A stretch of DNA of 64,000 bases from RGIG2134 sp964461115. GTDB lineage: Bacteria > Cyanobacteriota > Vampirovibrionia > Gastranaerophilales > Gastranaerophilaceae. The notes under the pieces were generated by a model. The model saw only the letters and a program-made list of their open reading frames with translations, did not search any database and was not told the DNA's origin. Of this stretch, positions 26,419 through 34,687 are shown one piece after another (the first letter of the stretch is position 1; each line of letters begins with the position of its first letter). The stretch lies in NCBI GenBank assembly GCA_964461115.1, contig CAYWSX010000003.1, positions 199,497 through 263,496 of the forward strand. Reading direction: 5' to 3'. Made by a program: the position numbers and the translations under genes.

Positions 26419-27342
26419 TTATTTTTTGCTAGCACGCTTTTTCGGTGAGGTTTTTATATGCGAATAATAAAAAGTTTGCAATTTTTCAATAAGACTGTTC
26501 GGGTTGCTGCCATAGTTAGGGAAAAACAGATATTTTGCCTCGTCATACAATTCCTCCATTTCACGCTCAATTTGCGCTTCATTTTGAGGCGGAATTTTTT
26601 TATATTCGTCTTTTATGTGCTGCTTTTTATACTCTGCAAAATATTTATGAACTTTTTTTGCGGCGGATTTAAGTTGCATTTTTATAATGAGGTTATGGAA
26701 ATAGGTTTTTATAGGATTTTCTTTAGGATGCGAAAAATCTAATTGTTCATATAATATATTTTCATAACCTACGCCATAGCCGTCTTTATCCGGGCTAAAG
26801 CCTCTTTTGAAATCGACGTATGCACTGTTTATGCTGCGATACAGCTTTTGTGTCCAAACATCGGGTATAAAGACCGCTTTACCTTGTGTTTTGTAATTGT
26901 TGAACTTTGACATATCACCAACAAGCGTAAACATGTGATCCCCAAATTCATCAAATCTTACCTGACAATCAATCCCTGCTCTTTTGAGCATATTGCTGCA
27001 AATTACAGCACTTTCTCCGCAGTTTGCAGTCTTGGTAATATTGACAAGCTGTTCCAGCAAACGTGCTTCCTCTTTACGATTAGAATATATCATTCGTTCC
27101 AAATAAGCACGCTGTAAATTAACTATGCAAGACATTTCCTTCTCTTTTAGTTTTGCAAGATATAGATGATAGTGATTTCTATATTTATAACCGTCTACAT
27201 ACCTGTATGTCGCCATACGGGTCTGGCTTTTATAACCTCTGCGCATAAATTCGAGCAGCACTCGCTCCGCCTTTTTCATTTGAGGAGTCAAACCTGCCTT
27301 AAAAGCCGTATTAGAGTTATTTTGAACAGCACAAATCTGCAT
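26419..27342 (-). CDS. Putative Cys-His-Asp enzyme with N-terminal motif (307 aa), paralogue B
   Basis: Tandem paralogue of 25581-26396, 22 bases upstream of it, with a good AAAAGGTG site. The leader MQICAVQNNSNTAFKAGLTP is followed by QMKKAERVL, matching the paralogue's DMKKAEKIL. Putative catalytic motifs: TANCGESAV (C108), FGDHMFTLV (H136) and FIPDVWTQKLYRS (D161; the DPW of paralogue A is DVW here). The ~100-residue C-terminal extension is Lys-rich and differs from A. Both genes likely share a transcript. Conservation of Cys, His and Asp against a diverged background argues for an active enzyme. Confidence 0.65.
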   Translation of the reverse strand: MQICAVQNNSNTAFKAGLTPQMKKAERVLLEFMRRGYKSQTRMATYRYVDGYKYRNHYHLYLAKLKEKEMSCIVNLQRAYLERMIYSNRKEEARLLEQLVNITKTANCGESAVICSNMLKRAGIDCQVRFDEFGDHMFTLVGDMSKFNNYKTQGKAVFIPDVWTQKLYRSINSAYVDFKRGFSPDKDGYGVGYENILYEQLDFSHPKENPIKTYFHNLIIKMQLKSAAKKVHKYFAEYKKQHIKDEYKKIPPQNEAQIEREMEELYDEAKYLFFPNYGSNPNSLIEKLQTFYYSHIKTSPKKRASKK

Positions 27343-27386
27343 AAATCACCTTTTCCTCTTACTTTAAAACCAAAAACAGATTTTTT

Positions 27387-27415
27387 TTGCTAATAAGGCA
27401 TTTATAATTTATAAT
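27387..27415 (+). promoter_or_regulatory. Strong promoter of hydE, leaderless or nearly so
   Basis: TTGCTA, 17-base spacer, TATAAT at 27410-27415. The expected transcription start falls on or next to the ATG at 27422. An alternative TATAAT at 27403-27408 would give only about a 7-base leader. No ribosome-binding site is visible. Confidence 0.6.
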
Positions 27416-27421
27416 CAGCAT

Positions 27422-28453
27422 ATGAACGAACTTATAAAAAAAGCTGAAAATACTCACAAATTGTCAAAAACGGAGATTATAAAGCTCTTAAAAGATGATT
27501 CAATAAATAAAGAACTTTTTGAAGCTGCTGACAGAGTGCGCAAAAAATATGTCGGCGATGAGATTCACCTGCGGGCGCTGATTGAGTTTTCGAACGTATG
27601 CAAAGGACATTGCGCATATTGCGGGCTTCGTATAGAGAACAAAGCAGTTGAAAGATACACACTAAGAGAGGACGAAATCCTCGAATGTGCCGAAAACGCC
27701 GTAAAGCTCGGCTACAAAACCCTTGTCTTGCAATCAGGTGAAAGTGTTTCTTATTCTACGGAAAAGCTTGCCTCAATTATAAAAAAATTGAAAAAGTTTG
27801 ATACTGCAATCACCCTAAGTATAGGAGAAAAAACTCAGGAAGAATACCAAATGCTTAAAGATGCAGGCGCGGACAGGTTTTTACTGCGGATTGAAACCAC
27901 CGACAAAGATTTATACGAAAAAATGCACCCGCAAATGGATTGGCAAAACCGTAAAAACTGTCTGTATGAACTTAAAAAAACAGGTTTTGAAACAGGGTCA
28001 GGCTGTTTAGTCGGTTTGCCTGAGCAGACGACAGAATCACTGGCGGACGATATTTTGTTCTTTAAAGAGCTAAATGCAGATATGATTGGGATAGGTCCTT
28101 TAATCGCTCATCCCGAAACTCCGCTTAAAGACGCTCCAAACGGTGATTTTTGGCTGGCATTGAAGGTAATGGCGTTGACCAGACTTTTACTGCCAAAAAT
28201 AAATATTCCCGCCACAACCGCGATGGAAACACTCCACCCTAACGGCAGGCTCATTGCACTACAAAGCGGTGCGAACGTTGTTATGCCGAATGTCACGGAT
28301 GATTTATACCGGGAGAAATATTCCATTTATCCAAACAAAAACTCTTACCACGACTCACTCGAAGAATATAGAAAAATGATTACTTGCAAAATTGAGAGCA
28401 TAGGGCGTACAATATCAAAGTCTCGCGGGGACAGCAAAAATTTGGAGAAATAA
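27422..28453 (+). CDS. hydE: [FeFe]-hydrogenase maturation radical SAM protein HydE
   Basis: Radical SAM enzyme needed, with HydG and HydF, to build the diiron subcluster of [FeFe]-hydrogenases. 343 aa, family length. The CxxxCxxC motif is at C60, C64 and C67 in FSNVCKGHCAYCGLR, followed by TLVLQSGES, LSIGEKTQEEY, LLRIETTDKDLY and GCLVGLPEQTTESLADD. PLIAHPETPL and a BATS-type end (ATTAMETLHPNGRLIALQSGANVVMPN) are cut into parts here but contiguous in the protein. BioB is the nearest alternative but lacks this insert pattern. It is separated from the hydrogenase island at 44-54 kb; hydF and hydG are not in the window. It is followed by cysK on the same strand with a 1-base gap. Confidence 0.92.
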   Translation: MNELIKKAENTHKLSKTEIIKLLKDDSINKELFEAADRVRKKYVGDEIHLRALIEFSNVCKGHCAYCGLRIENKAVERYTLREDEILECAENAVKLGYKTLVLQSGESVSYSTEKLASIIKKLKKFDTAITLSIGEKTQEEYQMLKDAGADRFLLRIETTDKDLYEKMHPQMDWQNRKNCLYELKKTGFETGSGCLVGLPEQTTESLADDILFFKELNADMIGIGPLIAHPETPLKDAPNGDFWLALKVMALTRLLLPKINIPATTAMETLHPNGRLIALQSGANVVMPNVTDDLYREKYSIYPNKNSYHDSLEEYRKMITCKIESIGRTISKSRGDSKNLEK

Positions 28454-28454
28454 T

Positions 28455-29387
28455 ATGAAAATCGCTGAAAATATAACAGAACTCGTCGGAAACACGCCGC
28501 TTGTAAAAATAAATAAATTAAATAAAGACGGAAAAGCAATAATTGCAGCTAAAGCAGAATCTTTCAACCCTGCAAACTCGGTTAAAGACAGAGTCGCGCT
28601 CAATATGATAGAAACAGCGGAAAAAGAAGGAAGAATCACACCCGAAAAAACCGTTATCATTGAACCTACAAGCGGAAACACAGGTATCGGACTTGCGTTC
28701 GTATGCGCGGTAAAAGGATACAAATTAATCCTTACTATGCCGGAAACAATGAGCATAGAACGCCGACTTATGGTTAAAGCTTACGGGGCAGAAGTAGTTT
28801 TGACACCCGGCGCAGAAGGAATGAAGGGCGCTATCAAGAAGGCGGAAGAATTGGCAAAAGAAAACGAAAATTCATTTATTCCACAGCAGTTTTGCAACCC
28901 TGCCAACCCCGAGGTGCACAGAAAGACAACGGCGGAAGAAATCTGGCGCGATACTGAAGGCAAAGTTGACATAATCGTTGCAGGAGTGGGCACAGGGGGA
29001 ACAATTACAGGCATAGCAAGCGTCTTGAAATCAAAAAATCCGGAAATTAAAGCAATAGCAGTTGAACCTGCTTCAAGCGCAGTACTTTCAGGCAGCCCCG
29101 CGGGAACACACAAAATCCAAGGTATCGGCGCAGGTTTTATTCCCGAAATATGCGACACAAAGCTGATAGACGAAATAATTCCCGTAACTGACGAAAATGC
29201 TATAGTTACAGCGCGAAAACTCGGAACCGAAGAAGGAATTTTATCCGGAATATCAGGCGGGGCAGCAATGTACGCGGCAATCGAAATTTCAAAACGAGAA
29301 GAAAATCAAGGCAAGCTAATTGTTGTAATTTTACCTGATTTTGGCGAAAGATACCTTTCAACAATTCTTTATGAAAATTTAAAGTAA
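28455..29387 (+). CDS. cysK: Cysteine synthase (O-acetylserine sulfhydrylase)
   Basis: PLP enzyme making L-cysteine from O-acetylserine and sulfide. 310 aa. The PLP lysine lies in NPANSVKDRVA; the substrate loop is PTSGNTGIGLAF; the phosphate-binding loop is GVGTGGTITGIA; and GISGGAAMYAA sits near the end. All catalytic features are intact. The start lies one base after the hydE stop with a GGAG site inside hydE, so the genes are co-transcribed. Cysteine supply next to a maturase that feeds Fe-S/H-cluster assembly makes metabolic sense, since HydG uses a cysteine-bound iron synthon. Confidence 0.97.
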   Translation: MKIAENITELVGNTPLVKINKLNKDGKAIIAAKAESFNPANSVKDRVALNMIETAEKEGRITPEKTVIIEPTSGNTGIGLAFVCAVKGYKLILTMPETMSIERRLMVKAYGAEVVLTPGAEGMKGAIKKAEELAKENENSFIPQQFCNPANPEVHRKTTAEEIWRDTEGKVDIIVAGVGTGGTITGIASVLKSKNPEIKAIAVEPASSAVLSGSPAGTHKIQGIGAGFIPEICDTKLIDEIIPVTDENAIVTARKLGTEEGILSGISGGAAMYAAIEISKREENQGKLIVVILPDFGERYLSTILYENLK

Positions 29388-29457
29388 AGTTGCAAAAATA
29401 ATCAATTTCAATTATGATAAACTCATGTTAGTTAATTAAAACATGTGGAAATGAAAA

Positions 29458-29514
29458 ATGAAAAGATTTAATTTAATTATCGGCTCAGTAAGCGCCCCCC
29501 CCCGCAGAAAATGA
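29458..29514 (+). other. 18-codon upstream frame with C9 tract, overlapping the prepilin start
   Basis: ATG at 29458 (with GGAA upstream) opens a short frame ending in TGA at 29512-29514, overlapping the prepilin ATG as ATGA. It contains nine consecutive C at 29495-29503. One added C would fuse it in frame to the prepilin gene. It may be a coupled leader or a slippage switch. Confidence 0.5.
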
Positions 29515-30299
29515 AGAATAACAAGGCTTTCACCCTGTCCGAGATTTTAATTACTCTCACTATTATCGGTGTTATTGCCGCGATAACCATTCCTACGCTA
29601 ATGCAAAAGTATACCGAACATGCAAATGTACAAAAATTAAAAAAAACATACAATACCCTTTCTAATGCTTTTGCCCAAGCCATTGCCGAAAACGGCACAA
29701 TTGATACTTGGACCAGTGCTGATAACTATAATGACAGAGCAAGCGTAATCATACCGATTATTACATCATACATTAAAGCAGCTAAAACCTGCCCAAGTTT
29801 CGACGCAAAATATTTGTGTTTTGCTCAAACTTACAAAAAAAGAAGCGGAGTCAATGCAAATCCCGTCGCATGGGGCGCACGAACTTCAGACTCAATAGTT
29901 TTGTCCGACGGAACTGTAATAAAAATTGTTATCGGCAGCGGGGACGGCTATCCGTCACAGTGGTGTAAAATGAATATTAAAGATGCAAGCCGGTCAAGCA
30001 CAAACAATTACATACAATATTGCGGTGTCATTGACGTGGATTTAAACGGTTCTGCGGGTCCCAATACAGACGGAGTAGATTTTTTCGTATTTAAAATTTT
30101 CCAAGACGGGATTTTACCATCAGGTAGACAATCTGACGTAACATGGGTCGAAGATTTCAAATTACAATGCCTGCCTAGCACTAACAATAACGCGTCTTAT
30201 GGCTCTTGTACCGCGTGGGCAATAATGAACGGGAATATGGACTACCTCCGCTGCAACAGTTTGAGCTGGGACGGAAAGAAAAAATGCAGCGGAAAATAG
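29511..30299 (+). CDS. Prepilin-like protein with N-terminal methylation/cleavage motif
   Basis: 262 aa. The N-terminus MKNNKAFTLSEILITLTIIG is a type II/IV prepilin signal: a short basic leader, cleavage before F7 and E11 at position +5, then a hydrophobic helix to residue ~30 (cleavage after Ala instead of the usual Gly). The globular domain has paired Cys (KTCPSFDAKYLCFAQ; WCKMN...YCGVIDVD; LQCLPS...GSCTAW; LRCNS...KKCSG), suggesting several disulfides as in pseudopilins or minor pilins. It matches the truncated gene at the left edge. There is no ribosome-binding site before its own ATG; translation probably couples to the short upstream frame. Exported and assembled by a type IV pilus or type II secretion-like machine not in the window. 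Confidence 0.88.
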   Translation: MKNNKAFTLSEILITLTIIGVIAAITIPTLMQKYTEHANVQKLKKTYNTLSNAFAQAIAENGTIDTWTSADNYNDRASVIIPIITSYIKAAKTCPSFDAKYLCFAQTYKKRSGVNANPVAWGARTSDSIVLSDGTVIKIVIGSGDGYPSQWCKMNIKDASRSSTNNYIQYCGVIDVDLNGSAGPNTDGVDFFVFKIFQDGILPSGRQSDVTWVEDFKLQCLPSTNNNASYGSCTAWAIMNGNMDYLRCNSLSWDGKKKCSGK

Positions 30300-30334
30300 G
30301 CAAAAGACAATATTGCCGTAACCGATATCAGAAA

Positions 30335-31459
30335 TTAATGATTAAAAAATCTATCGATTAACTTTTCGATTTTTTCCGACGAATGACCATCTCCGTATGG
30401 ATTTTTCTTCACATCAAAGCGTGTTTTTTCTTTAGGTTTGGATAAAATCGCATTGCTTTCTTCCAGAATTCTGTCATAATCAGCCCCAACAAGCAAAGAC
30501 ACACCTGCTTGAACACCTTCAGTCCTTTCTGTTTCATAACGCATAACAAGCGTTGGACAGCCGAACGAAGGCGCTTCTTCTTGAATTCCGCCGGAATCAG
30601 TCAGAATAAGTTTTGCATTTTTCATCAAATAAACCAACATCGGATAATCGAGCGGAGTTAAAAGATGAATATTACTGTATTCCGCAAGTCTTGAGTGAAT
30701 TTTATCCTTCACATTCGGGTTCGGGTGAACAGGAATTACAAAAGTATGGTCAGAATATTTTTCCGCAAGATATTTTATCGCATCAATGATTCTGTCTATT
30801 CTTTCTCCGTGATTTTCTCTTCTGTGAGCGGTTATTAGCACAAGATTTTCATCAATAGGAACATTCTTTTCTGCAAAAAACTGTTTTGCACTTTCAATAA
30901 CATCCTCAGACAGGCAGAAAAGCGCGTCAATTACGGTATTTCCCACAACATGAATTTTTGTCTGGCATATATCTTCCTTCAAAAGTGCTTCCATATTTAC
31001 CTTCGTAGGTGCAAAATGCATGTCTGCAACTCTCGACGTCATCTGACGCATAGCCTCTTCAGGAAACGGCTCAAACAAATCATACGAACGAAGCCCTGCT
31101 TCTACGTGAAAAACAGGAACTTTATTATAAAAACTAACAAGCGCACCTGTTAAAACCGAGATTGTATCACCTTGCACAACAGTTGCGTCGATTTTATTTT
31201 CGTTAAAAACTTCCTGTAATCTTGTTAAAATTCGAGCCTGAACCTCAGAAAGCGACTGGTTTTGCTTCATTACATCCAAATTTATGTCAGCTTCAAGACC
31301 AAAGTAGCCCAAAGTTTGATTTGACAGCTCTTTTTGCTGTTCTGTATTGCAGATAACAACATTGTATTTTTCGGGGTATTTTTTAAGCTCTAAAATAACA
31401 GGGGCAAGCTTAATTACCTCAGGTCTTGTACCAAAAACAAATAATATATTTTTCGTCAT
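30335..31459 (-). CDS. wecB: UDP-N-acetylglucosamine 2-epimerase (non-hydrolysing)
   Basis: Converts UDP-GlcNAc to UDP-ManNAc for cell-surface polysaccharide synthesis. 374 aa, family length. Motifs: FGTRPEVIKLAPVI at the N-terminus, HVEAGLRSYD, FAPT, ITAHRRENHGERI, and TDSGGIQEEAPSFGCP with MRYETERTEG for UDP and allosteric binding. AAGGTG ribosome-binding site. It follows the flippase gene on the same strand after 9 bases, so the two likely act in one surface glycan pathway. Confidence 0.96.
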   Translation of the reverse strand: MTKNILFVFGTRPEVIKLAPVILELKKYPEKYNVVICNTEQQKELSNQTLGYFGLEADINLDVMKQNQSLSEVQARILTRLQEVFNENKIDATVVQGDTISVLTGALVSFYNKVPVFHVEAGLRSYDLFEPFPEEAMRQMTSRVADMHFAPTKVNMEALLKEDICQTKIHVVGNTVIDALFCLSEDVIESAKQFFAEKNVPIDENLVLITAHRRENHGERIDRIIDAIKYLAEKYSDHTFVIPVHPNPNVKDKIHSRLAEYSNIHLLTPLDYPMLVYLMKNAKLILTDSGGIQEEAPSFGCPTLVMRYETERTEGVQAGVSLLVGADYDRILEESNAILSKPKEKTRFDVKKNPYGDGHSSEKIEKLIDRFFNH

Positions 31460-31468
31460 AATTTCACC

Positions 31469-32923
31469 TTAAACTATATAGTCTTTCTTATATCTGCGCA
31501 CAATAAAGAACGCAATAAAGTATATCACCAAAAGAAGCGTCATTTGAACCCACGGATGTATATTTGTGTGGAATTTGAAAATCCAGAAGAAAAATCCCAT
31601 CGGTACAAAACTATATACGATTTGAAGAAGCCTTCCTTGCGGAATTTTCCACTCCAAGCCCGGCATAACAACGATTAAACTGAGAACAAAATACAAAATA
31701 TTTGCAATCAGAGTGGCAATCCCGGCACCGATGACACCCATTTTTAGAATAAAAACGTAATTTAAGCCGATACCGATTACTCCCGCAACAACTTTAATAA
31801 TTGTATTTATATAAGTCTTTTTGCAAAGCATATACTGCATGGTTGTATACTCGGCAAGCGCAAGAAAGAAGCAAGCTGCAGACAGATAAGGGATCAATAC
31901 ATAAGCCTCTTCAAACTTAGCATTTGCAAGCATTGTAATCTCTTTTGCATACGCAGAAGAAAGCGCAACCAAGGGCAGAGACACCAAAAGGAAGTACCCG
32001 GTAATTTTCGAAATTATCGGACGAACATCCATTTTGTCTTCGTACATGTTTATAATCCGCGGAAACGCTGCAATCGTAATAATAGCAAAAAACGTCATCA
32101 AAATCGGAAAAGTTAAACTATATCCTACACCAACTATCCCGGCCTCCTCAAAGCCCTTTAAATGCTGGAGTACAAGCTTGTTACTGTTTGTGATGAACCA
32201 CAATGCAGCGGAAGCAAGCGCAATCGGCACGCCATATTTTACAATTGACAAAAGGGTTGAAATAGATATTTTTTCAAACTTAAAATGAGACAAAATATTA
32301 CTTTGATAAATAAGCAAAATATCAATAGCTGCAATAGATATCGCCATCCCGATAAGAATCGAAATTCCGCCCAAATTGAAGTATTTTATTATCCAAACTG
32401 AAATCAAAATTGTTGAAAACTGGTTTAAAATAGTAGAAATTGTGAATGCGCTCGGTTTTATCTGAGCCCGAAGTATTTGAAACAAAAGCGCCCGAATAGA
32501 GACAGGAATAGTTAGCAATACAATTATCATAAACAAACTCGGCGGTATTTTGAAAAAGTCATAGAAGCTATGCCTGAACAAAAACGACACGATAAACAAA
32601 AGTATCATGTTGGTCGTCAAAAGCATTACCAATATTGACAAATACTTTGAAATTTTGTCTTGAAGCTGGTGTTCTCTGAAAAATCGCAGACCGCTCAAGC
32701 CAACCCAATCCGAAAACAATATACAAAGAAAGGAAAGCACCGCAACCGAAACCGTATACACACCATACTCTTCACGAGAGAGCAAATTAGTATAAATCGG
32801 CACCAAAACAGTATTCCCAAGAAGCCCGCAAATCTTTGAAGGCGCGTATTTCGCCATGTCCTTAAAAATCTCTTTCATAGGCAGCGCCACTTCGGTCAAA
32901 TACTTATTTACATGCTCACTCAT
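31469..32923 (-). CDS. Wzx-type polysaccharide flippase (MATE/MVF-like)
   Basis: 484 aa, integral membrane protein with about 12-14 hydrophobic helices, for example GVYTVSVAVLSFLCILFSDW, MTFFAIITIAAFPRI and FVLSLIVVMPG. The N-terminal sequence KICGLLGNTVLVPIYTNLLS with EEYGVY is typical of lipid-linked oligosaccharide flippases (Wzx/RfbX). It would move an undecaprenyl-linked glycan across the inner membrane. Its neighbour WecB makes ManNAc precursors. The start region has a weak site (GAAG); another Met at position ~16 is possible. Confidence 0.88.
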   Translation of the reverse strand: MSEHVNKYLTEVALPMKEIFKDMAKYAPSKICGLLGNTVLVPIYTNLLSREEYGVYTVSVAVLSFLCILFSDWVGLSGLRFFREHQLQDKISKYLSILVMLLTTNMILLFIVSFLFRHSFYDFFKIPPSLFMIIVLLTIPVSIRALLFQILRAQIKPSAFTISTILNQFSTILISVWIIKYFNLGGISILIGMAISIAAIDILLIYQSNILSHFKFEKISISTLLSIVKYGVPIALASAALWFITNSNKLVLQHLKGFEEAGIVGVGYSLTFPILMTFFAIITIAAFPRIINMYEDKMDVRPIISKITGYFLLVSLPLVALSSAYAKEITMLANAKFEEAYVLIPYLSAACFFLALAEYTTMQYMLCKKTYINTIIKVVAGVIGIGLNYVFILKMGVIGAGIATLIANILYFVLSLIVVMPGLEWKIPQGRLLQIVYSFVPMGFFFWIFKFHTNIHPWVQMTLLLVIYFIAFFIVRRYKKDYIV

Positions 32924-33089
32924 ATAATTTCTTCAACAAACTTCCGTAATACTAAAATCACTCCTGTATCATAGCATATAAAAGTGATTTTTGTTAACAA
33001 AGTCAAGATATATAGCAATATTTTTATCTTTTTAATTTTACGCCGAATTTTTTAGGCAAAAATTATTATTTTTGTTTTTTAGTTCATAT

Positions 33090-33758
33090 ATGATGAATAT
33101 AAACAAAAGACCATATAATCAGAATGCTCCGTCCTTTAAATCTGAAATAATCTTCTCCAGAAGGCTATACAATCAATTGACCAAAAATATGCCAAAAAGT
33201 AAATATGCAGGGTGGAATATAAATCTTGCTTGCTTGGGAAAAGACGGATATACAGACAAAGCCACAGTATGCACAATGGGGGTGCTAAAACCCGCAAATA
33301 AAAATTTCGGTTTCTTGTTCCATTTATTACCTGATACCCTTAGCTTTAAAAAAAGCAGAGAAGAATTACTTAAAAAAATTGAGGCTTTTTACAGGATTGG
33401 GAAAGGACGAGCACCCGAGGGTATCCTTGTAGGAGGGTGCAGCACTCATGACAGAAGTAAAACTCAATACTTAAATCTTTTAGAGCTATTTAGAGAAAAC
33501 AAAATTAAATTTAGCGCATTTTTGGGTCAAAAACCGCGTCATGACGGCTTTTATGAAGCAAACGGTTTTTCGGCATTAACTTTTTTCGCTCGTGATAAGA
33601 AATATGTAATTCAATCTACGCTCCATGATAACGAGGTAAGAACAAGAGCGCAAATGTTCGAACACTTTGACATAATTCAACTAGCAAAACAAGACCAATT
33701 GATATTTGAAAATTCAAAATTAGCATTAACTGAATGCATGAAAACAAACCAAGTTTAA
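33090..33758 (+). CDS. CheD-like putative deamidase with N-terminal motif (222 aa)
   Basis: The start is set at ATG 33090 (MMNINKRPYNQN). The N-terminus carries the recurring motif as APSFKSEI. The body resembles CheD: a Cys after a strand (ATVCTMGVL, C61), then FLFHLLPD (H78; CheD usually has H-x-x-LP), then ILVGGCS, a helix (LNLLELFRENKIKFSAFLG) and a closing strand pair. C61-H78 spacing is 17 and T55 precedes C61 by six, the same as the Thr21/Cys27/His44 set I recall for Thermotoga CheD. CheD deamidates receptor glutamines; no chemotaxis genes are nearby, so the target may differ. Family assignment is inference from motif geometry. It overlaps its convergent neighbour by 4 bases. Confidence 0.6.
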   Translation: MMNINKRPYNQNAPSFKSEIIFSRRLYNQLTKNMPKSKYAGWNINLACLGKDGYTDKATVCTMGVLKPANKNFGFLFHLLPDTLSFKKSREELLKKIEAFYRIGKGRAPEGILVGGCSTHDRSKTQYLNLLELFRENKIKFSAFLGQKPRHDGFYEANGFSALTFFARDKKYVIQSTLHDNEVRTRAQMFEHFDIIQLAKQDQLIFENSKLALTECMKTNQV

Positions 33759-34219
33759 TTTTGCTTCGCCGTAAAAGATTCAGCCGTGAGCTTTATAATT
33801 GCGACAGTTCCGACCATTTTTTCATTAAACTCAAAGTCTTTACCTGTTTGGTGTTTCATAATAAGTTTAAAAGCATTTATTTTTTCTTCGGAAGAATTTA
33901 AAAATTCAACAATACCGTTTCCGATAACACTTGAATATTTATAAGTATTTTTACAAGCTATGACATCTTCGACCAGCTCATGCGCGCAATCCATTTCGAA
34001 AGCCGCTTTGGAGTTATGACGTAAAATATCAATTTTTCGCCCTTCTTTTGCACAATGAAAATACAAAGTTAATTTGTTTTCAGACAATTCGTAACCAAAA
34101 TTTAACGGCACAATATAAACTTCGCTGCCGTCATAAAGTCCCAGCCTGCAAACTTTACAATCATCAATAATCTTCATCTGCTCGCCTAAATCCGCAATTG
34201 CTTTATCTTTTCGTCTCAT
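33755..34219 (-). CDS. Pyridoxamine 5'-phosphate oxidase-like flavoprotein (NimA-like)
   Basis: 154 aa split-barrel FMN-binding protein. It starts MRRKDKAIAD, with VCRLGLYDGSEVYIVPLNFGYE, LYFHCAKEGRKIDILRHNSKAAFEMD and the later KYSSVIGNGIVEFL. This arrangement is typical of the nitroimidazole-resistance (NimA) / heme-utilisation-like family, whose members reduce nitro compounds or bind FMN or heme. The substrate is unknown here. Its ATG overlaps the stop of 34216-34563 by 4 bases, so the two are translationally coupled. Confidence 0.85.
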   Translation of the reverse strand: MRRKDKAIADLGEQMKIIDDCKVCRLGLYDGSEVYIVPLNFGYELSENKLTLYFHCAKEGRKIDILRHNSKAAFEMDCAHELVEDVIACKNTYKYSSVIGNGIVEFLNSSEEKINAFKLIMKHQTGKDFEFNEKMVGTVAIIKLTAESFTAKQN

Positions 34220-34563
34220 TTTCCGCCCTTGTATGCGTCGTATATGTTAAACATATGATTTATTGCGCCTATAGCGATGGCTGCAAATCCGCCGGCAATC
34301 CTAAAATTATTTTTATTGGTTCCAAGTGCGGAAAGAAAGAAAATCGCTGCCGCCGCTGTCGATAAAACAGCAACTGTGATATATTTCACCCCCGACACAA
34401 TTCTGCCATCCATAAACTGCCCCGCACCCGGTGCCATTGCAGATGCGACAGCCAAAAGCGGATGGCGCTCGTTTTTCTTCTTTTCTTTCGATTGAAAAGC
34501 AGGTGCAACACCATAAGAATTAGGGGATTTTAAAGATATCGGGGAAATTGCGCTTATAGCCAT
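34216..34563 (-). CDS. Small two-helix membrane protein with N-terminal motif (115 aa)
   Basis: Start at ATG 34563 with AAAGGAAATCC upstream. N-terminus MAISAISPISLKSPNSYG, then the motif APAFQSKEKK and a basic stretch. The rest (HPLLAVASAMAPGAGQFMDG) has the P-G-x-G-Q-x-x-x-G signature of small membrane proteins of the TM2/DUF5683 type, followed by hydrophobic segments at residues ~50-85 (KYITVAVLSTAAAAIFFLSA) and ~90-105. The function of this class is unknown. Coupled to the NimA-like gene. Confidence 0.7.
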   Translation of the reverse strand: MAISAISPISLKSPNSYGVAPAFQSKEKKKNERHPLLAVASAMAPGAGQFMDGRIVSGVKYITVAVLSTAAAAIFFLSALGTNKNNFRIAGGFAAIAIGAINHMFNIYDAYKGGK

Positions 34564-34687
34564 AGGATTTCCTTTTCTCAGCATTTAATTATAGCACAAA
34601 TTACTGAAATAATAAATACTTTTTGCGAGAAAATTAATATTGTGAATTAAAAAGGTTTGTTATAAGCTGATTTCAAAGGTAAAATTT

